The notes below the pieces were generated by a model. The model made no database searches. It worked only from the letters and a program-made list of their open reading frames with translations, and had not been told where the DNA came from. From Pleurocapsa sp. FMAR1 (GTDB lineage: Bacteria > Cyanobacteriota > Cyanobacteriia > Cyanobacteriales > Xenococcaceae): a stretch of 64,000 nt of DNA. The first letter of the stretch is position 1; the number at the start of each line of letters is the position of its first letter. Shown piece by piece: positions 25,510 to 34,176 of the stretch. Made by a program: the position numbers and the translations under genes. The stretch covers positions 1,364,001 through 1,428,000 of the forward strand of contig NZ_OY762512.1 in assembly GCF_963665995.1 (NCBI RefSeq), written 5' to 3'.

Positions 25510-25598
25510 TTATAAAGTTGGTAAAATATACTGTATTTTAAGCTTATCAACCGAAGATGCTTAATAATAAAAGATTGATAATTTAATAAAAACTAATC

Positions 25599-25820
25599 AT
25601 GTCCCTTTCCAAAACCGAAGCAAAGCAAATACTAGAGCGAATGATCTTTGACGATCAGCCAGCTAAACAATGGGTAGAAGATATTTGGGGTCTTACTCCC
25701 ATGCTAGGAGATAGCGCAGCCAAACTATACGAAGCTTTTGAAGCCCTGATAGAATGTTGTCCTGAAGATAAGCTAGACAGTTTGTTGCAGACTTATTTAC
25801 AAGAGCAAATGGATAGTTGA
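25599..25820 (+). CDS. small acidic hypothetical protein
   Basis: 73 residues, acidic and helical (SKTEAKQILERMIFDDQPAKQWVEDIWG, LYEAFEALIECCPEDKLDSLL). No family recognised, but the composition is protein-like, the start codon context is clean and it lies 59 bp upstream of, and in line with, the gene split by the composite transposon, so the two may have formed a pair. Confidence 0.5.
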   Translation: MSLSKTEAKQILERMIFDDQPAKQWVEDIWGLTPMLGDSAAKLYEAFEALIECCPEDKLDSLLQTYLQEQMDS

Positions 25821-25879
25821 GGATTTTAATTTGTTTTTGATTTGATAATCATAAAAGACGCAAAGGAGTATTAAATAAT

Positions 25880-26071
25880 ATGTTCTGGGGTATGGAACTA
25901 ACTTTTGCAGAGTCAGAAATTCTTCGTAAATATTTTCCAATTCTCAAAAAATATGGAGTTTATCTTGATGAAGAAATCTGTGATTTGATTGAAAACTGTA
26001 ATAATAATTTAGAAAGCAAAATACAGGCTTTTATCGGCTGGTTTCTTAGCTTAGAGCATTCTGCTTTGATA
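25880..26071 (+). pseudogene. 5' part of a hypothetical gene split by the composite transposon
   Basis: 64 codons (MFWGMELTFAESEILRKYF...SLEHSALI) lead straight into the IS end at 26072; the extra eight codons GVGECIML are IS sequence. Joining the codon for Ile64 to 30838 across the duplicated CTTTGATA restores one reading frame of about 179 residues. The product is unknown; it looks soluble and mostly helical. Confidence 0.8.
26064..26071. repeat. left target-site duplication
   Basis: CTTTGATA, identical to 30830-30837 on the far side of the second IS copy. IS1-family elements typically generate 8-9 bp duplications. Confidence 0.85.
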
Positions 26072-26848
26072 GGCGTTGGTGAGTGCATAATGCTCTAGAG
26101 AGAAAATTGCACAGTATCAAATCTCAAATAGTGCAGCAGCAAACGGATAGAATATTTGAGAAGAAGAGTTGATTTAGAATAACAAAGAGTTTTTCGATGT
26201 AGTCGAGCTAGATAATGTCTTAAACGAGTGTTTTCTCCTTCAACTCGGGTCATATATGTTTTACAGACGAGGTGGTCTTCAGGCTCAATATACATTGGAT
26301 AAACTTTCCAGCCATCGGTCACGTACCAAAAGCTCTGCCAACATTTGATAACTTGCCAAATTGGTTCAAAGGTTTCATGAGAGCGATCGCCAATATTCCC
26401 AAGCAAAATACCCTTTTGTTTATGGTTTACAACTGTCCAAATCCAGAGTTTATTGTTTTTGTTACCCACAAAAGTTTGCAGCTCGTCTATTTCAGTGATT
26501 TCAGGTATCTCATCCTCTTGTAGTTCGTCTGATAAGGACTCTCCCACTTCTTTGACCCAATTGATAATAGTTGTATGGTCGATGTCTGTTACTCTCGCGA
26601 TCGCCCTGAACCCCATTCCATTGAGATACATCTTGAGGCAAAGTCGTTTAACTTCTACTGGATATTTCCTAGAAATAGGATTCTCTACGTATTGGTAGCC
26701 ACAATTTTTGCATTTATATGATTGTTTTCCACCTCGAAAACCGTTTTTCTTGTTATGGGGAGATTTACACTGAGGACAATACATTATTAAACCAGGTAAA
26801 TTGACTATTTCATTTTAAGCTTTTTAGCATTATGTATTCACCAACGCC
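26072..26848 (-). mobile_element. IS1-family insertion sequence, left copy (intact)
   Basis: Terminal inverted repeats GGCGTTGGTGAGTGCATAAT (left, from 26072) and, inverted at the right end (26826-26848), the same with two substitutions. Length 777 bp with one transposase gene filling it. The intact transposase makes it the likely mobility source for the composite element. Confidence 0.88.
26095..26784 (-). CDS. IS1-family transposase (single-ORF type)
   Basis: 229 residues: N-terminal zinc ribbon (MYCPQCKSPHNKKNGFRGGK, YKCKNCGYQYVEN), HTH (MGFRAIARVTDIDHTTIINW), then the catalytic DDE domain with EIDELQTFVGNKNNKLWIWT (first Asp), WYVTDGWKVY (second Asp) and EGENTRLRHYLARLHRKT (Glu region). 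Unlike E. coli IS1, no frameshift between InsA and InsB is needed. It is 71% or more similar by eye to the right-hand copy over most of its length. Confidence 0.9.
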   Translation of the reverse strand: MYCPQCKSPHNKKNGFRGGKQSYKCKNCGYQYVENPISRKYPVEVKRLCLKMYLNGMGFRAIARVTDIDHTTIINWVKEVGESLSDELQEDEIPEITEIDELQTFVGNKNNKLWIWTVVNHKQKGILLGNIGDRSHETFEPIWQVIKCWQSFWYVTDGWKVYPMYIEPEDHLVCKTYMTRVEGENTRLRHYLARLHRKTLCYSKSTLLLKYSIRLLLHYLRFDTVQFSL

Positions 26849-27086
26849 CTTTTTTTTAGTTCAACAGTATTTAGGTGAGAAGCTAAATAAGCTTTTTTCG
26901 GCATTGATAGTATTAGCTATTTTTTCCTACTTATTTTAAGCTACTTTTATCAACAGGATTTGGTATTATATGTTATTTTGCCGTCTAGACTAATAATCTT
27001 TTAGTGTCATGCTTTTAGCGCGGGTTGGTAAATGCCTGTTACTTATAAAAAGCGAATATTGTCGAGACAAGACCATACCTTTGTAC
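26849..27086. other. transposon inner flank, no gene
   Basis: AT-rich DNA between the left IS and the DUF2809 gene, beginning with a run of T. No feature visible. Confidence 0.4.
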
Positions 27087-27509
27087 TTATGTTTTGTAAC
27101 TAAAATAATAAATTCTATCCAAGATTAACCAACCCAACAAACAGCCGATCGCGTAATGGGGAAAATCCCACCAGACAAAGGTAGATCCTAACAATAACTT
27201 CCAAATAATTGTCTCACGTAGAGCGATCGGTACGTGGGTAAAAAATAGCTGCGATATTTCAATTAGGCTAGTAACAATAAACACCCAAACAGGAATTATT
27301 ACAGTAGCTCTTTTACTAGGAAAAAACCAGGAAAATACCAAACACCAAAGTATTTCGTATAGAATATCTCCCGAATAATCATGCACCCAAGCTTGACCGA
27401 TTCCTGTATATGCTTTAGAAAATAAACCTAAAGGAACGATAATTAGGATTAAAATAAAAATAGCAACATTACGATTCACGAAATAGAAATAACAAAAATA
27501 CGATGGCAT
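27087..27509 (-). CDS. DUF2809 membrane protein, transposon cargo
   Basis: 140 residues with four hydrophobic segments. Family-like stretches are LGLFSKAYTG, WVHDYSGDILYEILWCLVF, TSLIEISQLF and LLGSTFVWWDFPHYAIGCLLG. A GTG at 27479 (VNRNVAIFIL) is a plausible start since the first ten residues are atypical. DUF2809 resembles VanZ-like small membrane proteins; function unknown. It lies inside the composite transposon, 173 bp downstream of the dehydrogenase gene on the same strand. Confidence 0.75.
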   Translation of the reverse strand: MPSYFCYFYFVNRNVAIFILILIIVPLGLFSKAYTGIGQAWVHDYSGDILYEILWCLVFSWFFPSKRATVIIPVWVFIVTSLIEISQLFFTHVPIALRETIIWKLLLGSTFVWWDFPHYAIGCLLGWLILDRIYYFSYKT

Positions 27510-27682
27510 CTCCTATATAATAAAAATGCCATTTTGTTTGCTTGCTTGTATTTTTTTAGAGCATAGCAAATTCAATAATAGCTAATTATTTTACGAACGT
27601 CATGGGAACGATTGATATAGCTATTACATATTGTTTGGGTTAAAGTTACAGCAAATACAATACTAAAGAAGAGATAAGTAAC

Positions 27683-29908
27683 CTAAAGCAGCTTATCTAG
27701 CGTAATTGGCAAATCGCGAACTCGCTTTCCAGTGGCGTGGTAAACTGCATTAGCGATCGCAGCAGCGACACCAACGATACTAATTTCACCAAGACCCCGC
27801 GAACCCATGGGATTAATATAGGGATCGGGGCGATCGATAAAAGAGATATCAAAGTTGTCGATATCGGCGTTAACGGGTACGAGATATTCACTAAGATTGG
27901 GATTGACATAACGTCCATAGCGATAGTCGGTAATAGTATGTTCCATCAATGCCATACCTATCCCCATTACCATGCCGCCAACTGCCTGACTGCGGGCGGT
28001 CTGAGGATTGAGAATGCGACCGACATCGTACACGCCGACAATTCGAGAGACTCGTACTTGACCGAACGGATCGATTTTGACCTCGGCAAAGTGTGTACCG
28101 AAAGAAAAGAAAGCAAACTTTTCGCGTTCATCACCTGGCTCGGTTTTTACTTCTGCTTCAACTGCATCGGTGTTGGCACGACTGAGAATTTCAGCATAGG
28201 TTTCGTCTACCGATGGTCGATCTTTGAGGAATAATCGCCCATCACTAATAGCAATTTGGTCTTGAGAACTTCCAAAAAGTGGAGAAGTGCGATCGCCTAA
28301 AGCCAGAGTTAGCACCTTATCTTTTACTGCTTCTGTAGCGGCAACTACAGCCGAACCAACGCTAGCAGTAGTCCAAGAGCCTCCCGTCACAGGTGCTTTG
28401 GGAAACTGCGACTCACCCAACTCAAATTTGACTCGCTCTAAAGGTAAGCCCAAAGAATCGGCAGCAAGTTGACTCATAACCGTGTAGACCCCGCTACCTT
28501 GCTCGTGGGTCGCACTGGAAACAACAGCGTTACCGTTAGCAAAAATAGTGGCTTTTGCCGAGGCTGGTTGGCGCATTCCCGGATAGGTAGTAGTTGCCAT
28601 GCCCCAACCGATAAGCGTGTCATCATCGCCCATTGATCGCAGTAAAGGGTTGCGTTGCTGCCAGCCAAAACGCTCGATTCCCCGTTCGTAGCACTCTTTA
28701 AGATGCTTGCTCGACCAAGGTTTTTGCTCTTGTGGTTCTACTTCAGCATAATTTCTCAGTCGCAACTCGACGGGATCGATATTTAGCATATAGGCAAGCT
28801 CATCCATTGCCGATTCTAAAGCAAACATACCCGAAGCCTGACCTGGTGCTCGCATCACTGTAGGTGTCGGAGCATTTAGACGCGCTAGCTTGTGAGATAT
28901 TTCTAGGTTGGGACAGGCATAAAGACTTTTGGTCATTAAACCAGCAGACTCTGTGTACTGAGCTATTGGCGATGTATGTGTCAAAGTTGCATGTTTAATC
29001 CCTATTAGCTTGCCTTCTTTTGTAGCTGCCAAAGTAAGTGATTGAATAGTTCGAGGTCGATGTCCTGCTAAGGTAAACATCTGCTGGCGCGAAAGCTCGA
29101 TTCTCACTGGACGACCTGTTTGTTTTGCCGCCAGTGCCGCAAGGACTACATGACCCCACTGAAACCCTTTAGAGCCAAATGAACCGCCTATATAATGACA
29201 GACAACACGCACTTTTGCTTGCGGCATACCGAACGACTGTGCCAATACTTGCTGTACGCCTTTGATAAATCTTGTCGTATCGTATACTGTCAGGCGCTCG
29301 CCCGACCATTCTGCTACTGTAGCGGAGGTTTCGATGGGATTGTGATGTTCGACTGGCGTTGTATAGGTTTGCTCTAGTTTGATTGCGGCTGAGTTGAGTG
29401 CTTGCGTTACGTCTCCCCGACTAATTTGCAGTTTTTCTCTACCGACAAAAAGTTCTGGTTCAAACACCGAGGAACTTGTTTGTTCTAATCGAACTAGCGG
29501 TTCTTGCCAATCGTAAGTCACTTTTACTAACTCGGCAGCGCGTTCGGCTCTTACTTGCGTATCGGCAATAACTACTGCTATATGCTGTCCTGCATAATGC
29601 ACTATGTTGTCCTGCAAGGGTTGCCGCGACTCACCAAGTCCATTGTCACCAATAAACTCTTCTGGAGGTGAGTTTAATCTAGGTGTGTTTTGGTGGGTCA
29701 GGATAGCAATTACGCCTGGAGCTTTTTGAGCCGCCTCGGTATCGATCTTTTTTATTCTTCCTTTAGCAATTTTGCTGGGAACTATTGCACCATAGGCAAG
29801 GTTGGGAGGCGCAAACTCTGCCGAATAACGAGCTTCACCAGTTACTTTAAGTTTTCCCTCTACTCGGTTTTTCGGCTGGTTAATTGTTTTGTTTGCTTCT
29901 TGGCTCAT
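27683..29908 (-). CDS. xanthine dehydrogenase-family molybdopterin-binding (large) subunit, transposon cargo
   Basis: 741 residues. The N-terminal domain has KVTGEARYSAEF and the aldehyde-oxidase a/b hammerhead region; cofactor-binding segments GGSFGSKGFQWGHVVLAAL, TVMRAPGQASGMFALESAM and ATHEQGSGVYTVMSQLAAD follow; the active-site Glu lies in GSRGLGEISIVGVAAAIANA. It resembles YagR/PaoC-type subunits of periplasmic or cytoplasmic aldehyde/xanthine oxidoreductases. These normally need a 2Fe-2S subunit and an FAD subunit encoded beside them; neither is present here. Either the partners are elsewhere or the unit was truncated when the transposon formed. Confidence 0.88.
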   Translation of the reverse strand: MSQEANKTINQPKNRVEGKLKVTGEARYSAEFAPPNLAYGAIVPSKIAKGRIKKIDTEAAQKAPGVIAILTHQNTPRLNSPPEEFIGDNGLGESRQPLQDNIVHYAGQHIAVVIADTQVRAERAAELVKVTYDWQEPLVRLEQTSSSVFEPELFVGREKLQISRGDVTQALNSAAIKLEQTYTTPVEHHNPIETSATVAEWSGERLTVYDTTRFIKGVQQVLAQSFGMPQAKVRVVCHYIGGSFGSKGFQWGHVVLAALAAKQTGRPVRIELSRQQMFTLAGHRPRTIQSLTLAATKEGKLIGIKHATLTHTSPIAQYTESAGLMTKSLYACPNLEISHKLARLNAPTPTVMRAPGQASGMFALESAMDELAYMLNIDPVELRLRNYAEVEPQEQKPWSSKHLKECYERGIERFGWQQRNPLLRSMGDDDTLIGWGMATTTYPGMRQPASAKATIFANGNAVVSSATHEQGSGVYTVMSQLAADSLGLPLERVKFELGESQFPKAPVTGGSWTTASVGSAVVAATEAVKDKVLTLALGDRTSPLFGSSQDQIAISDGRLFLKDRPSVDETYAEILSRANTDAVEAEVKTEPGDEREKFAFFSFGTHFAEVKIDPFGQVRVSRIVGVYDVGRILNPQTARSQAVGGMVMGIGMALMEHTITDYRYGRYVNPNLSEYLVPVNADIDNFDISFIDRPDPYINPMGSRGLGEISIVGVAAAIANAVYHATGKRVRDLPITLDKLL

Positions 29909-30052
29909 AAATCAATTTCTTATAAATACTGTTGCAGCAACGCATATAAATTATAAGCAAAAATAGGCTAGTTTTTGCCTCTGTCTTGAAAAATAAACGA
30001 TCGCTCAACGAGCCATATATTTACATAATTTAATAATATATCTGACAAAAAG

Positions 30053-30829
30053 GGCGTTGGTGAGTGCGTAATGCTAAAGGAATTAAAATGAAATAGTCAA
30101 ATCACCTATTGAGCAATGAATTGTCCTCAGTGTAAATCTTCTAATAAGAAGAAAAATGGCTTTCGCCGTGGAAAACAATGCTACAAATGCAAAGACTGTG
30201 GCTGCCAATATGTCGAAAACCCCAAACCGAGATCTTATCCAAATGAAGTCAAACAACTATGTTTAAAAATGTATCTTAACGGCATGGGATTTAGAGCGAT
30301 CGCGAGAGTTACTGATATAGATCATGCCACAATTATTAACTGGGTAAAAGAAAAAGGAGAAACACTATCTGACAAGCCTCAAGATGAAGAAATTCCTGAA
30401 ATAACTGAAATTGATGAGTTGCCAACTTTTGTGGGCTGTAAAAAGAATAAATTTTGGCTTTGGACGGTAGTAAATCATTGGAATCAGGGAATCTTACTCT
30501 GGACAATAGGAGACCGTTCTCACCAAACTTTTGAACAGATTTGGCAGATTATTAAATGCTGGAACAGCTTTTGGTATGTCACCGATGGCTGGAAAGTTTA
30601 TCCGATGTACATCCAACCTGAAGATCATCTTGTTTGCAAAACATACATGACGCTTAGTTGAGGGAGAAAACACCAGACTTAGACATTATTTGGCTCGTTT
30701 GCATCGCAAGACACTTTGTTACTCCAAATCTCTAGATATGCTGAAATATTCTATTCGCCTGTTGTTGTTTTATTTGAGGTTCAAAACTATACCTGCTTCC
30801 CTCTAAAACATTACGCATTCACCAACGCC
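30053..30829 (+). mobile_element. IS1-family insertion sequence, right copy (transposase frameshifted)
   Basis: 777 bp, same length as the left copy, opposite orientation. Ends: GGCGTTGGTGAGTGCGTAAT at 30053 and its inverted match ending at 30829 (CACCAACGCC). Adjacent to the right CTTTGATA duplication at 30830. Confidence 0.88.
30116..30806 (+). pseudogene. IS1-family transposase with a one-base insertion
   Basis: The zinc-ribbon, HTH and first two DDE segments are intact through CKTYMT, then an extra base relative to the left copy (near 30651-30657) turns the frame into LS-stop at 30661. Reading resumes in the other frame as EGENTRLRHYLARLHRKT and ends at a TAA at 30804-30806. The catalytic Glu region is lost from the main product, so this copy depends on the left copy's transposase. 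Confidence 0.85.
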
Positions 30830-30837
30830 CTTTGATA
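30830..30837. repeat. right target-site duplication
   Basis: CTTTGATA, identical to 26064-26071. Confidence 0.85.
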
Positions 30838-31185
30838 AAAAATGAAGAATTAACTCTTCCTGATGCTAATGAAATTTTATTTAGAGCTTTAAAAGAAGGC
30901 TGGAATCCTACCGATTTTCAAAAAGAAAGGTTAATGGAAGCTGGTTTGTATTCTTTTGACGCTGCGATACGAGAAAAATTAGCAGAAATCAATTTCTTTA
31001 AGAGGATTACTTACAATATTCCCAGAAACTCAAATAGAATTCAGTTCTTTAACCGTGGTGAAATGATCTGGGAAGAACAGATAGCCGAGCTTTTGAAAGT
31101 TTCTAATCGAGGATTGATAGAAATGTATAAGTTTAAAGTTAGGCAATATCAAGAAAATCTGAAACAATTAGGATTAATTTCCTAA
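30838..31185 (+). pseudogene. 3' part of the hypothetical gene split by the composite transposon
   Basis: About 115 codons (KNEELTLPDANEILFRALKEG...LKVSNRGLIEMYKFKVRQY...LGLIS). They continue the frame of 25880-26071 exactly once the transposon and one CTTTGATA copy are removed. A TTG at 30832 could start a truncated product, but no native promoter is evident. Family not recognised. Confidence 0.8.
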
Positions 31186-31240
31186 ATAGTTAAAGTGCGA
31201 TCGCCTTACACTTTTTAAAAAACTTATTTCAATTAAAATC

Positions 31241-33556
31241 TTATTCCACTTTTTCCATAGGAGCGATTTTGGGAATGATTTTAGTTACTCCCATGCTCAG
31301 AAATTTAACTGCTAGGGTTGCCTTTTTGCCACTGCCCAAAATATGAGTAACTTCGCCGTCTCCAAACTCATGGTGTAAAACGCGATCGCCTACACTCCAG
31401 TCAATATCAATGGCTTGCGAGGTTCTTTCGGCGCGGGTACGGCGACGATAAGTAGTTGCCAAATTAATATTACTACTAATTAACTCTCCTGGAAGTTCCT
31501 GCAAAAACTGGGAGGATACCGCAGGTTCTCTTGTTCCCCAAAGACGGCGTTCTCTGGCGTAGGTAAGAAATAGCTGTTCTTGAGCGCGAGTTACCCCTAC
31601 ATAACATAAACGACGCTCTTCTTCTATTTCCAGAGGGTCATTTAAAGTTCGATTGTGGGGTAACAAACCTTGTTCCATGCCAACTAAAAAAACCACAGGA
31701 AATTCTAATCCTTTAGCTGAATGTAAGGTCATCATCGAGACTTTTTGCTGTTCTTCATTTAAATTATCTAAATCTGAGGAGAGAGATGCACTAGCCAGAA
31801 ATGCTTCTAAGCTATTTTCTTCATTGTCTTCCTGAAACTGCTGCACCGCGTTATATAACTCGTAAATGTTAGCTATACGGTTATCGGCTTCGTCTGTACC
31901 TTGTTGCTGTAGTTCTGTGACGTATCCCGTCTGCTCAATAATATGACTTAAAACTTCTGCTGCCGTGAGGTTTTCAAGCTGATCCTTAGTTGCCTGAATC
32001 ATTCGGGCAAACTCATTCAAAGATTTTGCTGCTCGTCCTCCCATAGTATTAACAGAGGTTTCGTCGTTCACAATTTCCCACAGAGGTATGCCCATTTGCC
32101 CAGAAGCATCCATTAATCTATCCATGGTTGTTTTACCGATACCACGACGGGGAGTATTGATAATTCGCAGCAGGCTAACGGTATCTTCTGGATTAACTAT
32201 AATGCGTAAATAGGCGATCGCATCTTTAACTTCTTTGCGGTCGTAAAACTTTAAACCGCCGACAATATTATAAGGAATATTATTGTGTAGCAGTAAATCC
32301 TCAAAGGGACGAGACTGAGCATTAGTGCGATACAAAATAGAAAAATCACCCCAGTCTATTTCAGGATGATTTTCTTTAATCTGCTTTATTTGCTGCACTA
32401 CAAACCGCGCTTCTTCCTGCTCTTCATCGGCTTTGTGAAGATAGATTTGTTCTCCCACGCCTCTTGTCGGCTTAAGAACTTTATCAATCCGTTGGCTATT
32501 ATGAGCAATAAGATGATTCGCTGCCTGTAATATATTCTCGCGGGAACGATAATTCTCTTCCAGCTTAATCATAGTGCGGGTGTCTTCATCGGCTAGACCA
32601 TCACCAAAATCTTTTTGAAAATTTAGCAGAATCGTAAAGTCAGCTAAACGGAAAGAATAAATTGACTGATCCGCATCTCCTACCACAAAGAGCGATCGCC
32701 TGTTCCAATTCCATTCACTTTTATTTGTCTCTCCATTAGTTGCCAATAAGCGAATCAAGTCATACTGAATACGGTTGGTATCCTGATATTCATCAACTAA
32801 AATATGCTGAAATTGCGTATGCCAATAGCCTAAAATTGATTCATTTTGCTGAAAAAGCTTAACAGGGACCCAGATTAAATCATCAAAATCCAAGGCATTG
32901 TTTGCTGCCAGCCGAGACTGATATTCGTTATAAATTTCTGAGATAACTCGACCACGATAACCAGGCTCATGTTTAGCAAAGTCATCAGGAGTCAAACCCT
33001 GATTTTTGGCATTACTAACGGTATATCTAATCTTTTTAGGATCGAACTTTTTGTTATCTAAATTTAATTCTTTAGTAACAATATTCTTAAATAGACTTTG
33101 AACATCCGACTCATCAAAAATCGAAAAATTGCGTTTCCAAGTGCGCCCTCGTTCATCTTGGTATTTATTAATATCAAAGCGCAGTAGCTTGGCAAATAAA
33201 CTATGAAAAGTTCCAATCCACAGCTTTTTAGTTGTTCTTTTATACACCCTTGATTTTAGAGCCTTTTGCTCATACTCTGTCAAAAACTCCAGCCGTTGAC
33301 CATGGTGTTCTAAAGCTAACTCCGTGGCAAAGATATATTCAATCCTTTCCCGCATCTCCCGCGCAGCCTTATTCGTAAAGGTAACTGCCAAAATATGCTC
33401 TGGATCTACCTTTTGGTTACGAATCAAATTAGCAATGCGATAGGTCAACGCCCTGGTTTTACCCGAACCTGCCCCCGCAACTACCAACATTGGTCCACAG
33501 TAATGCTCTACAGCAAGGCGTTGTGAAGGATTCAGTTGGCTCAGAAAGTCGGACAT
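31241..33556 (-). CDS. pcrA: UvrD/PcrA-type superfamily 1 DNA helicase
   Basis: 771 residues with all SF1A motifs: LNPSQRLAVEHYCGP (Q motif), GAGSGKTRALTYRIANL (Walker A), VTFTNKAAREM, DEYQDTN (Walker B), GDADQSIYSFRLAD, EENYRSRENIL, TLHSAKGLEFPVVFLVGMEQG and VGVTRAQEQLFLTYA. The C-terminal tail ends with a DRVLHHEFGDGEV Tudor-like region typical of PcrA. 3'-5' helicase acting in nucleotide excision repair and replication-fork processing. Single gene, downstream of and convergent with the split hypothetical gene. Confidence 0.93.
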   Translation of the reverse strand: MSDFLSQLNPSQRLAVEHYCGPMLVVAGAGSGKTRALTYRIANLIRNQKVDPEHILAVTFTNKAAREMRERIEYIFATELALEHHGQRLEFLTEYEQKALKSRVYKRTTKKLWIGTFHSLFAKLLRFDINKYQDERGRTWKRNFSIFDESDVQSLFKNIVTKELNLDNKKFDPKKIRYTVSNAKNQGLTPDDFAKHEPGYRGRVISEIYNEYQSRLAANNALDFDDLIWVPVKLFQQNESILGYWHTQFQHILVDEYQDTNRIQYDLIRLLATNGETNKSEWNWNRRSLFVVGDADQSIYSFRLADFTILLNFQKDFGDGLADEDTRTMIKLEENYRSRENILQAANHLIAHNSQRIDKVLKPTRGVGEQIYLHKADEEQEEARFVVQQIKQIKENHPEIDWGDFSILYRTNAQSRPFEDLLLHNNIPYNIVGGLKFYDRKEVKDAIAYLRIIVNPEDTVSLLRIINTPRRGIGKTTMDRLMDASGQMGIPLWEIVNDETSVNTMGGRAAKSLNEFARMIQATKDQLENLTAAEVLSHIIEQTGYVTELQQQGTDEADNRIANIYELYNAVQQFQEDNEENSLEAFLASASLSSDLDNLNEEQQKVSMMTLHSAKGLEFPVVFLVGMEQGLLPHNRTLNDPLEIEEERRLCYVGVTRAQEQLFLTYARERRLWGTREPAVSSQFLQELPGELISSNINLATTYRRRTRAERTSQAIDIDWSVGDRVLHHEFGDGEVTHILGSGKKATLAVKFLSMGVTKIIPKIAPMEKVE

Positions 33557-33741
33557 TTTGCAAGGATGAGAAACTCTAAAGGGATGAGGACGGAAGTATA
33601 AAGGATGAAATAAATAACTCCTGGTTGTTTATGTTATCAAGATTTTGATCTTAAAGCTCAATGTATCTTACGCTTAATGCGAATTAAAAATGTTTAATCT
33701 AGTTTTTATATGTAGTTGATCTTTGAAAACCATATTTATTC

Positions 33742-33952
33742 CTGGGGGAACTTTCCCCCAGACCCCGCTCTCGCGCATTCCCTTGCTAGCGGGTGTGGAA
33801 CAAGGCTCTTGAACAGAGCCGTTTCCACCCGCTCTGACGGCGACGCGGTGAGACAGTTGCGGTGGACGGTTTCACCGGCATAAGCAAACTGTTGAACCCT
33901 TTAGGGGGTCGCTCGCCTGCTGGGGACGTTACGACCCTCCCCAGACCCCTTC
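33742..33952. repeat. GC-rich mosaic of palindromic repeats
   Basis: A GC-rich island in AT-rich DNA upstream of pcrA. It starts with a hairpin (CTGGGGGAA / TTCCCCCAG, 33742-33760). It includes the two halves of repeat family A (GCGCATTCCCTTGC at 33773-33786 and GACGGCGACGCGG ending at 33847) separated by a 47-bp segment that is itself an imperfect palindrome (AGCGGGTG...CACCCGCT). The remainder of the pcrA-ccmO gap (33557-34176) shows no gene. Confidence 0.75.
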
Positions 33953-34176
33953 CGTATAAGAGTATAGCTACAATATTTGTTTCACTGACTGATTTATTGC
34001 TCTAAATTTACAGAGTGACAATTATTACCTAAATCAAATTCTTGAAACTCTTTTAAGATAAAGTTTTTCACTGATTAATAGCGGTAGACCTAATTCACAT
34101 CAGACGTATATTATATCAAGCAACTGAACCATAAAATTTATTACAGTGGTAGCGCAAGCAAGTAGCTAGAATAAAC

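Larger units (their letters stand above)
26072..30829. mobile_element. 4758-bp IS1-type composite transposon
   Basis: Two 777-bp IS1-family copies in opposite orientation (26072-26848 and 30053-30829) enclose 3.2 kb of cargo. The outer ends are flanked by the identical 8-bp CTTTGATA, whereas neither IS has a matching duplication at its own inner boundary (26849 onward reads CTTTTTTT; before 30053 reads ACAAAAAG). The host reading frame is restored across the outer junction. This supports movement of the whole unit rather than two separate insertions. Cargo: a DUF2809 gene and a molybdopterin-subunit dehydrogenase gene. Confidence 0.85.

Noticed and set aside
30116-30806. Programmed -1 frameshifting, as in E. 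coli IS1 InsA-InsB, to explain the interrupted right-hand transposase
   Set aside because: The left copy encodes the same protein in one uninterrupted frame, and the right copy differs by one extra base near 30651-30657, so a plain frameshift mutation is the simpler reading.
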